Notes: generated by a model from the sequence alone, not told the origin. Positions 27,630 to 36,962 are shown, counted from the first letter of the stretch. The stretch: DNA of 64,000 bases from CBDDEC01 sp965198045 (GCA_965198045.1 CBDAOL010000008.1:244350-308349); one strand, 5' to 3'. Made by a program: numbers and translations.

Positions 27630-28016
27630 ATGGGTCGATCACGTCGAGGTCGCCGTCGCGAGCGCAAAAATGTGCCGCACGGGAAGGCGTTCGTGAAGAG
27701 CACCTTCAACAACACCATCATCACGGTCACGGACCCCAACGGGAACGTGCTCGCGTGGGGCAGCGGCGGCACGGCCGGGTTCACCGGTTCGCGCAAGAGC
27801 ACGCCCTACGCCGCACAGCTGGCCGGCGAGGCCACGGCTGAGCGGGCGATGGAGAACGGTGTACGCGAGCTCGAGATTTACGTGAAGGGCCCGGGTCCTG
27901 GCCGGGAGGCCGCGATTCGAGCGCTGGCTGGCGCCGGGATCCGTGTCTCGGCGATTCGCGACGTGACGCCCATCCCGCACAACGGCTGCCGTGCGCGGCG
28001 CCGACCGCGGAACTGA
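27630..28016 (+). CDS. rpsK: 30S ribosomal protein S11
   Basis: 128 residues. Typical S11 segments are GKAFVKSTFNNTIITVTDPN, WGSGGTAGFTGSRKSTPYAA and VSAIRDVTPIPHNGCRARRR. The N-terminus is Arg rich (MGRSRRGRRRERKNVPHG). Platform protein close to the Shine-Dalgarno helix. Confidence 0.97.
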   Translation: MGRSRRGRRRERKNVPHGKAFVKSTFNNTIITVTDPNGNVLAWGSGGTAGFTGSRKSTPYAAQLAGEATAERAMENGVRELEIYVKGPGPGREAAIRALAGAGIRVSAIRDVTPIPHNGCRARRRPRN

Positions 28017-28033
28017 CGGAGGACGACCGGGAT

Positions 28034-28642
28034 ATGGCCCGATACACCGGACCGAAGTGCCGCAAGTGCCGCCGCTACGGCGTCTCGCTGTGCGGCAAGG
28101 CGAAGTGCGCGATCATCCGCCGGCAGCCGCCGCCGGGGCCGCGCGCCATGCGCCGCCGCAAGATCTCAGACCGTGGCCTGCAGCTGATCGAGAAGCAGAA
28201 GGTCCGCTACCACTACGGCCTGATGGAGAAGCAGTTCCGTCGCTACTACCGGAACGCCACCAGTCGCTCCGGCGTTGCCGGCGACAACCTGATGCAGTCG
28301 CTCGAAGAGCGCCTCGACAGCGTCGTGTACCGCCTCGGGTTCGGCGCGACCCGGAACCAGGCACGGCAACTGGTCACGCATGGTCACATCGCCGTCGACG
28401 GCAGGAAGCTCGACATCCCGAGCGCCCGAGTCCGCATCGGCCAGGAGATCACGCTCTCCGACCGGGGGAACCGCTCCAATTACAAGGACATCCTGTCCGA
28501 AGAGATCAAGGGTCGGGAGATACCGGCCTGGCTCGACATCGACCGCGAGGCGATTAAGGGTCGCATGTTGCAGCCGCCGGGTCCGGGCGACTGGGACGGA
28601 ATCTTCAACCCGAACGCAGTGATTGAGTACTACTCGCGCTAA
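28034..28642 (+). CDS. rpsD: 30S ribosomal protein S4, zinc-binding form
   Basis: 202 residues. The N-terminal cysteine cluster in GPKCRKCRRYGVSLCGKAKC is the C+ zinc form. The S4 RNA-binding domain begins at RLDSVVYRLGFGATRNQARQ and the C-terminus ends NPNAVIEYYSR. S4 nucleates 16S rRNA assembly. rpoA follows after 78 nt with its own strong ribosome site. Confidence 0.97.
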   Translation: MARYTGPKCRKCRRYGVSLCGKAKCAIIRRQPPPGPRAMRRRKISDRGLQLIEKQKVRYHYGLMEKQFRRYYRNATSRSGVAGDNLMQSLEERLDSVVYRLGFGATRNQARQLVTHGHIAVDGRKLDIPSARVRIGQEITLSDRGNRSNYKDILSEEIKGREIPAWLDIDREAIKGRMLQPPGPGDWDGIFNPNAVIEYYSR

Positions 28643-28720
28643 CCGCGCGGTGAAGCGAGATGGCTCGTCGGTCCCAGTCCTCACCCGAGGGCAGGAGGCG
28701 AGCGACGAGGAAGGTGTCAC

Positions 28721-29821
28721 TTGGCAGACTTGCTGCTACCCGAATTGGAAACCGAGACCGAAGAGGAGGACTACGCACGCGTAGTCGCCGAACCGCTGGA
28801 GACGGGCTTTGCCACGACGTTGGGTAATGCCCTGCGTCGCGTGCTGCTCTCCTCGCTCTCGGGCGCTGCGATCACATCCGTCCGCATCGAGGGCGTCGAG
28901 CATGAGTTCTCGACCGTCCCGGGCATGCAGGAGGACGTGACCGAGTTGCTGCTGAACCTCAAGGAGGTGCGCCTGCGCGCCTTCTCCGACCGCCCGGCGC
29001 GCCTCTTCCTCGAGGTCTCCGGACCCGGCGAGGTGACAGCGGGGCAGATTCAGTCGACCGCCGACTACGAGGTGGTCAACCCGGACCTGCACCTGGCGAC
29101 GCTCGACTCGAAAGACTCCTCGCTCGCCCTCGGCCTCAACGTCGAGACCGGCCGCGGCTACCTGCCGGCGACCGTGAGTGAGGGCCTGCCGATCGGGGTC
29201 ATCCCGGTCGATGCGTTGTTCACCCCGGTGCGCCGGGTCAACTACGACGTGTCGAACACGCGCGTCGGTCAGGACACCAACTTTGACCGCCTCGAACTCG
29301 AGGTCTGGACTGACGGCACGGTGGCCGGACCGGCGGCCGTTTCGCAGGCCGCTGAGTTGCTGCGCGAGCAGCTCACGCGCTTCCAGCAGCTCGGCCGCTC
29401 GGAGATCATCGACGACACGCCGATCTCGGAGGCGGCCGCGCCGTTCGAGGGCTATGACATGCCGATCGAGCAGCTCGACCTCTCCGTCCGTGCCTACAAC
29501 TGCCTGAAGCGCAGCGGGCTGATGACGGTCGGGGCGGTCCTCGAGAAGTCCGAGGAAGAGCTGCTGGCGCTGCGCAACTTCGGCGAGAAGTCGTACCACG
29601 AGCTGCGCGACAAGCTGGTCGTCAGCGGGTTCGACGCGCCTCGTACCGAGTCGCGGCGCGGCGATGTGTCGGCCAGTGCGCCGGTGGCCGTCGCCGACGA
29701 GGCCCCGGCCGAGCCGGCTCCGACCGCGACCGCCGAAGGCGATGGCGAGGAGGCCGAGGTCGGCGCGCTGGGTGCGGCACTGATGGAGGCACTGAAGGAG
29801 GCCGGCCGGGGCGACGAGTAG
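28721..29821 (+). CDS. rpoA: RNA polymerase subunit alpha
   Basis: 366 residues from a TTG start with GAGGAAGG upstream. The N-terminal dimerisation domain (YARVVAEPLETGFATTLGNA, then LRRVLLSSLSGAAITSVRIE) and the C-terminal DNA- and activator-binding domain (LSVRAYNCLKRSGLMTVGAV, then LLALRNFGEKSYHELRDKL) are both present. A 50-residue Ala/Glu/Pro-rich tail follows the C-terminal domain, longer than usual. Canonical position between rpsD and rplQ. Confidence 0.97.
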   Translation: MADLLLPELETETEEEDYARVVAEPLETGFATTLGNALRRVLLSSLSGAAITSVRIEGVEHEFSTVPGMQEDVTELLLNLKEVRLRAFSDRPARLFLEVSGPGEVTAGQIQSTADYEVVNPDLHLATLDSKDSSLALGLNVETGRGYLPATVSEGLPIGVIPVDALFTPVRRVNYDVSNTRVGQDTNFDRLELEVWTDGTVAGPAAVSQAAELLREQLTRFQQLGRSEIIDDTPISEAAAPFEGYDMPIEQLDLSVRAYNCLKRSGLMTVGAVLEKSEEELLALRNFGEKSYHELRDKLVVSGFDAPRTESRRGDVSASAPVAVADEAPAEPAPTATAEGDGEEAEVGALGAALMEALKEAGRGDE

Positions 29822-29855
29822 TCGTCCCTGTCGCGCACATTCGAGGAGCGAAGCG

Positions 29856-30206
29856 ATGCGACATCGAAAGTCCGGCCGCCGGTTCGACATGCCGACATCT
29901 CAGCGCATGTCGATGTTCCGCAACCTGACGACCGTCGTGCTCCGCGAGGGTCATGTCGAGACGACCGAGGCCCGAGCCAAAGAGACGCGACGCTTTGTCG
30001 ACCGCATGATCACACTCGGCAAGCGCGGCACGCTCCACGCGCGTCGGCAGGCGCTGGCGTTCATCTACGACCGCGATGTCGTGCAGCAGGTCTTCGACGA
30101 GCTGGCGCCCGAGTATGCGGACCGCCCCGGGGGTTACACCCGTGTCGTCAAGCTCGGCGCGCGCAAGGGCGACGCCTCGAAGATGGCGCGCCTGGAACTG
30201 GTCTAG
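29856..30206 (+). CDS. rplQ: 50S ribosomal protein L17
   Basis: 116 residues. It starts MRHRKSGRRFDMPTSQRMSM, has TTEARAKETRRFVDRMITLG and ends with YTRVVKLGARKGDASKMARL plus ELV. Normal length, at the end of the alpha section before truA. Confidence 0.96.
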   Translation: MRHRKSGRRFDMPTSQRMSMFRNLTTVVLREGHVETTEARAKETRRFVDRMITLGKRGTLHARRQALAFIYDRDVVQQVFDELAPEYADRPGGYTRVVKLGARKGDASKMARLELV

Positions 30207-30240
30207 CAGCGATCTGAACGAGCAGCGATGCGGCAGGTCG

Positions 30241-31011
30241 ATGAGCCGTCGAATCGCGTTGAGACTGGAGTACGACGGGACTGGATTCGCGGGATCGCAG
30301 GCGCAGCCAGACCAGCGCACCGTGCAGGGGACGCTGGAGGCAGCCCTCGAATCCGTGACCGGCGAGCGGCGTCGCATTGAGTTTGCGAGTCGCACGGACG
30401 CCGGGGTGCACGCAACGGGACAGGTGGCCGCGCTGGACACGCAGCGCAAGTACAGCCCGGCCACCTTTCGCGCTGCGCTCAGCCACTTCCTCCCGGAGGA
30501 CGTGGCCGTGCAGGCGGCAGCGGAGGTCGGCCAGCACTTCGACCCGCGGCGAGATGCCGTGGCGAGGCGCTACCAATATGAGATCGAAGACCAGCGCGAG
30601 CGCTCGCCGTTACGGCGGCACCGCGCCTGGCAACGACGGCGGCAGCTCGACACGGCGGCGATGGCCGCAGCGGTCGAGCGGCTGCCACGGGAGTTGACGG
30701 ACTGGGCGGCCTTTGCCGCCTCGGTCGCGGAGGGGTATCCCACGGTGCGGACGCTGCTGGACATTACCGTCCAGCGCTGCGGGCCGCATTGCGTCGCGGT
30801 GGAGGTGGAGGCGGACGGCTTCCTCCAGCAACAGGCGCGACGCATGATGGGAGCCCTGGTCGAGGTTGGTGAGGGCGCTCAGACGCCTGCCGACTACGCG
30901 GCACTGGTGGACGGACCGCCCGGATCGGCCGGGCCGACCGCGCCGCCGCAGGGACTGACGCTGGTCGCCGTGCGCTATGCGCCGGGGACGGTCGAATGGG
31001 ACGAGGAATGA
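30241..31011 (+). CDS. truA: tRNA pseudouridine synthase A
   Basis: 256 residues. It forms pseudouridine at positions 38-40 of tRNA anticodon arms. The N-terminus LRLEYDGTGFAGSQAQPDQR and the catalytic Asp in FASRTDAGVHATGQVAAL are clear; FLQQQARRMMGALVEVGEG is the conserved C-terminal element. The ATG at 30241 fits the family start; the frame stays open upstream through rplQ. The last four bases overlap rplM (ATGA). Confidence 0.95.
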   Translation: MSRRIALRLEYDGTGFAGSQAQPDQRTVQGTLEAALESVTGERRRIEFASRTDAGVHATGQVAALDTQRKYSPATFRAALSHFLPEDVAVQAAAEVGQHFDPRRDAVARRYQYEIEDQRERSPLRRHRAWQRRRQLDTAAMAAAVERLPRELTDWAAFAASVAEGYPTVRTLLDITVQRCGPHCVAVEVEADGFLQQQARRMMGALVEVGEGAQTPADYAALVDGPPGSAGPTAPPQGLTLVAVRYAPGTVEWDEE

Positions 31012-31787
31012 CAACGAAGACGTACCGGCTGAGCGCCCACGACGTCGATGACGGCTGGCACGTCCTCGATGCGGCTGACCGGCCGCTGGGTCGACTGGCT
31101 TCCGAGGCGGCGGGGTTGCTCCTGGGCAAGCACAAGCCGACTTACGAGCCGCACCTGGTCATGGGCGACCATGTGGTCGTGATCAATGCCGATCGCGTGG
31201 CGCTGACCGGTCGCAAGGCCGAGCAGAAGGTGTACTACCGCCACACGGGTTACCCCGGCGGTATCCGCGAGCGCTCCTTCGAGCAGCAGATGGAGCGCGA
31301 CGCCACGCGCGTGATCGAGCGCGCCGTGCGCGGCATGCTCCCGCACAACGTGCGCGGCCGGGCGCTGCTGCGCCGGCTGAAGGTCTACGTCGGTCCGGAG
31401 CACCCGCACGAGGCGCAGATCAACGCGGGCACCGGCGAACGCGCCCGCAAGCGCGCGCTGCAGGAGGCTGCGGCAGCTGAAGCGGCGCCGGCCGTCGAGG
31501 TCGCCGCGCCCGTCGAAGATGAGACGCCCACGACGCCCGAGGCTGTCGAGGAGACGGTCGCCGAGGTCGCCGACGTTGCCGAGGTGGTCGAGGCCGCGGC
31601 CGAGGCCGAAGAGACCACGGCCGACGCCGGTGGCCGCCTCGAAGGTGCGCTCAGCAAGTACCGCCGCGGCGAGCTTGACGTCGAAGCAGAGCGACTCGGG
31701 ATCGAGATCGAGTCCGGCTGGAACAAGCCGGACGTCATCGACGCGATCAAGGCATACTACGAGTCGAACCCAGTAGAGGCTGAGTAG
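31008..31787 (+). CDS. rplM: 50S ribosomal protein L13 with a C-terminal extra module
   Basis: 259 residues against about 142-150. Residues 1-150 are a normal L13 (WHVLDAADRPLGRLASEAAG, then YYRHTGYPGGIRERSF, then VRGMLPHNVRGRALLRRLKV). An Ala/Glu linker follows. The last 50 residues (from LEGALSKYRRGELDVEAERL, then IESGWNKPDVIDAIKAYYES) look like a small helix-extended-helix unit similar to Rho-N, SAP or HeH modules. I infer a nucleic-acid-binding add-on. rpsI starts immediately after the stop. Confidence 0.94.
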   Translation: MTTKTYRLSAHDVDDGWHVLDAADRPLGRLASEAAGLLLGKHKPTYEPHLVMGDHVVVINADRVALTGRKAEQKVYYRHTGYPGGIRERSFEQQMERDATRVIERAVRGMLPHNVRGRALLRRLKVYVGPEHPHEAQINAGTGERARKRALQEAAAAEAAPAVEVAAPVEDETPTTPEAVEETVAEVADVAEVVEAAAEAEETTADAGGRLEGALSKYRRGELDVEAERLGIEIESGWNKPDVIDAIKAYYESNPVEAE

Positions 31788-32186
31788 ATGACCACAGAAC
31801 AGCGATATCACTACGGTCTCGGCCGGCGGAAGTCGGCCGTGGCGCGTGTGCGCCTCTACCCCGGCAACGGCGCCGTCATCATCAACGGCAAGCCGGCCGA
31901 GGAGGTCATCACCCGTGCGTCGCAGCGCCAGGACATGCTGACTCCCCTGACCGTCACTGACTCCGCGAACGCCTTCAATGTGCAGGCGGTCGTCATGGGC
32001 GGCGGGATCACCGGCTGGACGGGCGCCGTCCGACTCGGCATCGCGCGCGCCCTGGTCGCTTCGGACGAAAACAACCGCCGCCTGCTGCGTAACCACGGCC
32101 TGCTCACGCGCGACCCGCGGGTCAAGGAGCGCAAGAAGCCCGGCCTCAAGCGCGCTCGCAAGGCGCCGCAGTACACCAAGCGCTAG
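31788..32186 (+). CDS. rpsI: 30S ribosomal protein S9
   Basis: 132 residues. YHYGLGRRKSAVARVRLYPG at the N-terminus, GGGITGWTGAVRLGIARALV, and the basic C-terminus KKPGLKRARKAPQYTKR, whose final Arg/Lys residue contacts P-site tRNA. Last gene of the array. Its stop overlaps the stop of the convergent SIS-domain isomerase gene, with no terminator visible between them. Confidence 0.97.
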   Translation: MTTEQRYHYGLGRRKSAVARVRLYPGNGAVIINGKPAEEVITRASQRQDMLTPLTVTDSANAFNVQAVVMGGGITGWTGAVRLGIARALVASDENNRRLLRNHGLLTRDPRVKERKKPGLKRARKAPQYTKR

Positions 32187-33334
32187 CGCGGCGCGCTTCG
32201 CGCGGCCACAGCCAAGACATCCGTCGACCCCTTGTCGCCAGCCGCGCGAGGGGTCAGGCTGGCGTTCAGGCGTGCCTTCAGGGCGTCCAGCGTCGGCGTC
32301 GGCGTCGGGTCCACGCCGTTGAGCACGGCGAGGTAGAGCGAGACCCAGCTGCCGAGCGTGCAGGCCTGCATCACCGCCTCGAGCGGCGTGTCGCCGCCGA
32401 CGATGGTCTGGTGGTAGTCGACCCCGGCGCTCGCCAGCACCTCTGAGGTCAATCCGACCCGTGTCGCGTTTCTCCGGTGGACCGACGGTGCGTCGAGGAA
32501 GATGACGCAGAGCTGCGCCAGCGCGCCGGGGGGCGCCGCCATGCCTTCGATCTGGTTGTGACTGAGCTCGGGCAGCGCCAGCGGGAACGCCCACTGCTTT
32601 GCGTTTTCGTTGATATCGGTCACCCAGCGCCGCGCCGCGACCTCGAGGAAGTCCGAGCCGATGACGATCGGCAGCCGGCCGACGAGTTCGGCGGCGATGC
32701 GCTTCGCCTCGTTCCCCGCGAACGGCACGTCCGGCGCATAGCGCACCGCGCAGCGCTCGAGTGCGTCGAGCGTGCGATCGGCCTCACCTGCCGCGAGGTC
32801 GAGCGCGCCGAGGCGAGTGAGCAACGCCAGCGGTGCGAACACGCCGTAGCCGAGCGCGGTGCGGGGCGGTCCGGGCCACTCGTAGCTGAAGACCGGGACG
32901 CCACGCTTCTGGGCGATCACGGCGAGCGGGCCGCCGGTCGTGATGGCGAGGTTGTGTCCCGGCGCGTCGAGGGCGGTCGAGAACGCCTCGAACGTCTCCT
33001 CGGTGCCACCCGAGAACGAGCAGGCGATCACGAGCGATCGCTCACTCGTGGTCGGCGCCACGTAGTTGCGCACGATGCGAATCGGTACCGCCCGCGCGTG
33101 ATTCGCGATGGTGGCGATGACATCGCCGCCGATCGCGGAGCCGCCCATGCCCAGCAGCACCACGTCGCTCGGTTGCGCGAAGTCCTCAGGCAGCACGAAG
33201 TCGGAGGCAAGCGCCCAGGCCGCGCGTGCCTGCGCGGGCAGCTCCGCGAGGTGGTCGCGCATCGTGGCGATCGGTGTGGCATCGTATGTCGCAGCGTCGT
33301 CGAGGGTCCGCGTCGCCTCGGTCAGGTCGCTCAC
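32183..33334 (-). CDS. Bifunctional phosphoglucose/phosphomannose isomerase-type SIS protein
   Basis: 383 residues with two SIS domains. LLGMGGSAIGGDVIATIANH is the first phosphosugar-binding loop and ACSFSGGTEETFEAF the second; LPELSHNQIEGM carries the catalytic His/Glu region of the PGI/PMI family. It interconverts glucose-6-P, fructose-6-P and mannose-6-P. Ten bases separate it from the upstream phosphohexomutase gene, and with the nucleotidyltransferase they form a sugar-nucleotide operon on the minus strand. Confidence 0.88.
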   Translation of the reverse strand: MSDLTEATRTLDDAATYDATPIATMRDHLAELPAQARAAWALASDFVLPEDFAQPSDVVLLGMGGSAIGGDVIATIANHARAVPIRIVRNYVAPTTSERSLVIACSFSGGTEETFEAFSTALDAPGHNLAITTGGPLAVIAQKRGVPVFSYEWPGPPRTALGYGVFAPLALLTRLGALDLAAGEADRTLDALERCAVRYAPDVPFAGNEAKRIAAELVGRLPIVIGSDFLEVAARRWVTDINENAKQWAFPLALPELSHNQIEGMAAPPGALAQLCVIFLDAPSVHRRNATRVGLTSEVLASAGVDYHQTIVGGDTPLEAVMQACTLGSWVSLYLAVLNGVDPTPTPTLDALKARLNASLTPRAAGDKGSTDVLAVAARSAPR

Positions 33335-33344
33335 AGTTCAGCGC

Positions 33345-34778
33345 TCACAACTCGACGCCCGCGATCTGCTGGCCCGCGACGAGCGCCTGTTCGACCAGGG
33401 CGGCGCTCGGCATCTCGGCGTAGATGCGCAGCAGCGGTTCCGTGCCGGAGAAGCGCAGCGCCAGCCACCAGCCATCCTCGAGGTTGAACCTGAAGCCATC
33501 GATCGTGTCCTGCGAGACGACCTTCAGCCCTGCCACCTCACCTGGCTCAGCGCCAGCGACGCGCTCGAGAATGGCGTCTCGCTCGTCGCTGCGGACCGTG
33601 ATGTCGACCCGACCGTACTCGTGCTGCCCAACTTTCTCCACGACCTCGCTCAGCAGCTCCGCCGGTTGCCTGCCGGTCTTCGCCATGCAGTCGAGCATCA
33701 TCAGCCCGGCCAGCACACCGTCGCGCTCTGGGATGTGTCCCCGGAACGCGGAACCGCCGGACTCCTCACCCGCGATCATGGCGTCAGTCTCCATCATCTT
33801 CGGTCCCAGGAACCGGAAGCCGACCGGCGTCTCATGGACATCGCAGCCGTAGAGGTCCCCGAGGCGGTCGATCATCCTCGTCATGGTCACCGAGCGCACG
33901 ATCGGGCCGCGCTCGCCGCGGACCTCGAGGAAGTAGTGCACGAGCAGCGCGAACGTCTGGTGCTGCGTGATGAAGCGCCCGTTCTGGTCGGCCAGCCCGA
34001 GGCGGTCACCGTCGCCGTCGGTCGAGATGCCGATGTCGTAGCCGCCCTTCGCCAGCAGCTCGAGCTGCTCTCGCAAGTTCGGCGCGATCGGCTCGGGTGC
34101 CCGGATGCCGGGAAACGACGGGTTGCGGTGACCGTGAATCTCGTTGACGCGCGTCGCGCCTTCGCCCAGGGCCTCGGCGAGGTACCCCTGCGCCGAGCCG
34201 TACATCGAGTCGACGAGGACGTTGAGCCCCGCCTCGTGAATCGCCTCAATGTCCACGAACTCGCGGATCTGTTTGATGTAGGCGGCGCGGGCGTCGAACC
34301 GCTCCACGAGGCCCTGCGCCTCGGCGTTGCCGAGCGGCATATGTTCGACACGATCGCCGGTCAGGATGCCCGGGATCGCCTGCTCGATCTCGGCGGTCAC
34401 CTCGGGCGGCGCGGAGCCACCGTAGTGCGGCTTCAACTTGTAGCCGTTCCACCGCGCCGGGTTGTGCGAGGCCGTGATCATCACCCCTGCGCCCGCCTCG
34501 CGGGCGATCACCGTCGACGACAGCGCCGGCGTCGGCACGAACGAGGAGCTGAGCGTGACCTTGATGTCGTTGGCCGCCATGACCTCGGCGACCGCGCCGG
34601 CGAAGGCGCCGGAGAGGAAACGCGTGTCGTAGCCGATCACGATGCCGCTCGAGGCGCGGTCATGGCGCTTGAGGTACTGAGCGGTGGCCTGCGCGACGGC
34701 GCGCACGTTCTCGAAGGTGAAGTCGTCGGCAATGATGCCGCGCCATCCGTCGGTGCCGAAGCGAATCTCCGTCGGCAT
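33345..34778 (-). CDS. Phosphoglucomutase/phosphomannomutase family protein
   Basis: 477 residues. It begins IRFGTDGWRGIIADDFTFEN, has the phosphoserine loop GVMITASHNPARWNGYK, the metal loop STDGDGDRLGLAD and the C-terminal phosphate-binding segment LRFSGTEPLLRIYAEMPS. The family moves phosphate between C1 and C6 of glucose or mannose. It overlaps the upstream nucleotidyltransferase by one base and likely supplies its sugar-1-phosphate substrate. Confidence 0.92.
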   Translation of the reverse strand: MPTEIRFGTDGWRGIIADDFTFENVRAVAQATAQYLKRHDRASSGIVIGYDTRFLSGAFAGAVAEVMAANDIKVTLSSSFVPTPALSSTVIAREAGAGVMITASHNPARWNGYKLKPHYGGSAPPEVTAEIEQAIPGILTGDRVEHMPLGNAEAQGLVERFDARAAYIKQIREFVDIEAIHEAGLNVLVDSMYGSAQGYLAEALGEGATRVNEIHGHRNPSFPGIRAPEPIAPNLREQLELLAKGGYDIGISTDGDGDRLGLADQNGRFITQHQTFALLVHYFLEVRGERGPIVRSVTMTRMIDRLGDLYGCDVHETPVGFRFLGPKMMETDAMIAGEESGGSAFRGHIPERDGVLAGLMMLDCMAKTGRQPAELLSEVVEKVGQHEYGRVDITVRSDERDAILERVAGAEPGEVAGLKVVSQDTIDGFRFNLEDGWWLALRFSGTEPLLRIYAEMPSAALVEQALVAGQQIAGVEL

Positions 34779-35800
34779 CAGGCGGGAGTCCTCTCAGTGG
34801 ATGGGGCGATGGTAGTACTCGTGAGCACCTCGTTGGGTGCGATCTCGACATCGTGCGCTACCACGACGTCAGTGAGGCGGGCGTGGGCGCCCACGCGCGC
34901 CCCCGACGCCACGATGCAACGTTCGAGGCTGGCGCCGGACTCGATGGTGGCGTCTGGCCAGACAAGACTCGAGGCAACGCGAGCGCCCGATCGCACCGTC
35001 GCGCCCGCGCCGACGACCACCGGGCCTTCGATCGTGGCATCGGCGGCCACGTTGGCCGCCGGGTCGATCACGCGGCCACCCGTCGCCGGCTCGGTGCTTG
35101 CGGCCAGCTCGAGGTTCGCCGCCAGCAGCAGCTCGGCGTCGCCCACGTCGCGCCAGTAGGCGCCGCCATCGTCGAATCCAAAGATCGGTCGGTTCGCGTC
35201 GGCCATCTCGGGGAAGAGCGCGCGTTCAACCCTGTGGAAGTGGTCGAAGGGCAGCTCCGGCAACAGGTTCGGCTCGAACAGCCAGACGCCTGCATTGATC
35301 AGCCGCGAGGGCGCTTCCTCGGGCGCCGGTTTCTCGACGAAGCGGTGGATTTGCCCGTCGTCGCCGATGTCGACGACGCCGAAGGGCGAGGGATCTTCCA
35401 CCTCGTGCAGCAGGATTGAGAGCTCGGCGTCGCGCTCGATGTGTGCGTCGCGCATAGCCGTCAGGTTCGCGTCGGTGATGACGTCGCCGTTGCAGACGAA
35501 GAAGCGCTCGTTCCAGCCCTCCGCCGCCTGTCCGATCGCGCCGCCGGAACCGAGCGGCTCATCCTCGTAGCGGTAGTCGATCGAGAGGCCGAGGGCTCGG
35601 CCATCGCCGAAGGCGTCACGAATCGCCTCGTTGCGTTCCATCAGCGCGAGCGTGACGCGATCCACACCGTGCACACGGAGGCGAAGCAGGAGGTGCTCCA
35701 GCAGCGGTCGGTTGACGACCGGGACGAGTTGCTTCGGCGTACGCAAGGTGAGAGGGCGCATTCTCGTGCCCTCGCCCCCCACGAGGACGATCGCCTGCAT
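34778..35800 (-). CDS. NDP-sugar pyrophosphorylase (mannose-1-P guanylyltransferase-like)
   Basis: 340 residues. MQAIVLVGGEGTRMRPLTLR is the nucleotide-binding start, then TPKQLVPVVNRPLLEHLL, FFVCNGDVITDANL (metal Asp) and FVEKP. The C-terminal third is a left-handed beta helix of hexapeptide repeats (PVVVGAGATVRSGARVASSL). It activates a sugar-1-phosphate for cell-surface glycan synthesis. I chose the ATG at 35800 by family alignment, but the frame extends to a GTG at 35899 that has a better ribosome site (GGGGGAG), so an extra 33 residues are possible. First gene of the minus-strand sugar operon. Confidence 0.88.
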   Translation of the reverse strand: MQAIVLVGGEGTRMRPLTLRTPKQLVPVVNRPLLEHLLLRLRVHGVDRVTLALMERNEAIRDAFGDGRALGLSIDYRYEDEPLGSGGAIGQAAEGWNERFFVCNGDVITDANLTAMRDAHIERDAELSILLHEVEDPSPFGVVDIGDDGQIHRFVEKPAPEEAPSRLINAGVWLFEPNLLPELPFDHFHRVERALFPEMADANRPIFGFDDGGAYWRDVGDAELLLAANLELAASTEPATGGRVIDPAANVAADATIEGPVVVGAGATVRSGARVASSLVWPDATIESGASLERCIVASGARVGAHARLTDVVVAHDVEIAPNEVLTSTTIAPSTERTPA

Positions 35801-36161
35801 CGAGGGATCGTACCGGTCGCGATCGGTCACGTCCAAGCCGTCGCAGGCATTCACCGGCGCATCAGCGGCGCGCCGGAGCGATCGAATCGTCCGAATCACT
35901 ATCTCCCCCGTGTCGTGATCTCCTACATCTAAGAGAGGCGTGATTCGATTCCGTTCTCCGGCGGCGAGAGTGTTGCGTCAAACACTGGCCTTGTATCCCC
36001 CTTCCACATAGGATTGCTGCTGACCGGCCCTACCGTTGCGACGGGGCGACACGATCGACGAATGGCGTATCACGACGATCTAGCTGTATCCGTTCTTGAC
36101 ATCCGGATTCGGGCGGTACTCCCTGTATCGAGAATCCTACACCCCGAAAGGGGGCCGACTC
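35801..36161. other. Intergenic region between sugar operon and decayed locus
   Basis: About 360 nt with no credible gene. It should hold the promoter of the minus-strand sugar operon and the former promoter of the DUF5343-like pseudogene. TTGACA occurs at 36096-36101 on the plus strand, without a convincing -10. AAAGGGGG lies 9 nt before the pseudogene GTG start. Confidence 0.5.
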
Positions 36162-36882
36162 GTGACCATCGAACAAGAAGCCCAGCGACGACCGTACGCT
36201 GCGACGGCGAACGTCCTGGCTGTCCTTACGCGGGCGCGGAGCCGCAATCTTCCCGAGACTATCGGCGCGGATTTCTACCGCGTGGCGCAGATTCCTGATG
36301 CCGTCTATGGCAGAGTAACGGAAGCGCTTCGGTTCCTCGACATGATCCGGGGAGACGGCAGCCCGACCGACACCCTGGCCGCGATCGCGGGAGCGTCAGA
36401 GAGTGACTTCCAGAACCTGCTCGCGGGGCGGTTCGTGCCGCCTAAGCAGCCGATTTCAAGCAGATCGACCCGTCGGAGCATGCGCAAGGTCAGATCGTTG
36501 ACTGGTTTCGCCAGTACGAGCCACGATCGCAGACGACCCGCATGGTCATGTTGCTGCTTGGCCTGTGTCGTCACGCGGGCATCCCGGTGAAGGATGCCCC
36601 CCGCGAGCGAAGGCAACAAGCCGCCAGCCGCAGCACCACCGCGAAAGGCGGTGGAGCGCGGAGCGCGAGTCGAAGCGCAGGCCGCCGGCCTGAGATCAAA
36701 ATCCAAGCAGACCCGCCGCCGTCCGGCACGCTGTTTGGCGTGACTGAAGACGACGTGGCAGCACTCGACGAGGACGAATTCAACGAAGTCTGGGCCGCGC
36801 TCGGCAAAGTCGCGCGCGCGCGCGCGCGAAGCGGAGCGGGACCGCCGAGTCAGAATCCAGCGAGGACGAACAGGACGAGTAA
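36162..36882 (+). pseudogene. Frameshifted gene resembling the DUF5343 family
   Basis: Three reading frames together give one protein. Frame A runs from the GTG at 36162 (MTIEQEAQRRPYAATANVLA, then IPDAVYGRVTEALRFLDMIR). A one-base shift in the GGGG run at 36425-36428 moves it to frame B, where GAVRAA meets a TAA at 36443-36445 (family alignment suggests a Tyr there), then continues AADFKQIDPSEHAQGQIVDW and LLLGLCRHAGIPVKDAPRER. A second shift inside the CG-dinucleotide run near 36812-36828 restores an acidic end (SESSEDEQDE) and TAA at 36880. The similarity to DUF5343 is from memory. Function unknown. It is dead as assembled. Confidence 0.65.
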
Positions 36883-36911
36883 TCGTCGTCGCTCATTGTC
36901 GATGAGCGACA

Positions 36912-36962
36912 GAAAAAAAGGGGGCCGGGGGCTGGCAAGTTTGCGACCAGCTGCCCCCGGCC
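36912..36962 (-). terminator. Rho-independent terminator reading leftward
   Basis: A perfect 11-bp stem (GGGCCGGGGGC at 36921-36931 with GCCCCCGGCCC at 36952-36962) is followed on the minus strand by seven T (A7 at 36912-36918). It sits between the DUF5343-like pseudogene and IS copy 2. It would stop transcription coming from the right, including from the IS transposase. Confidence 0.7.
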
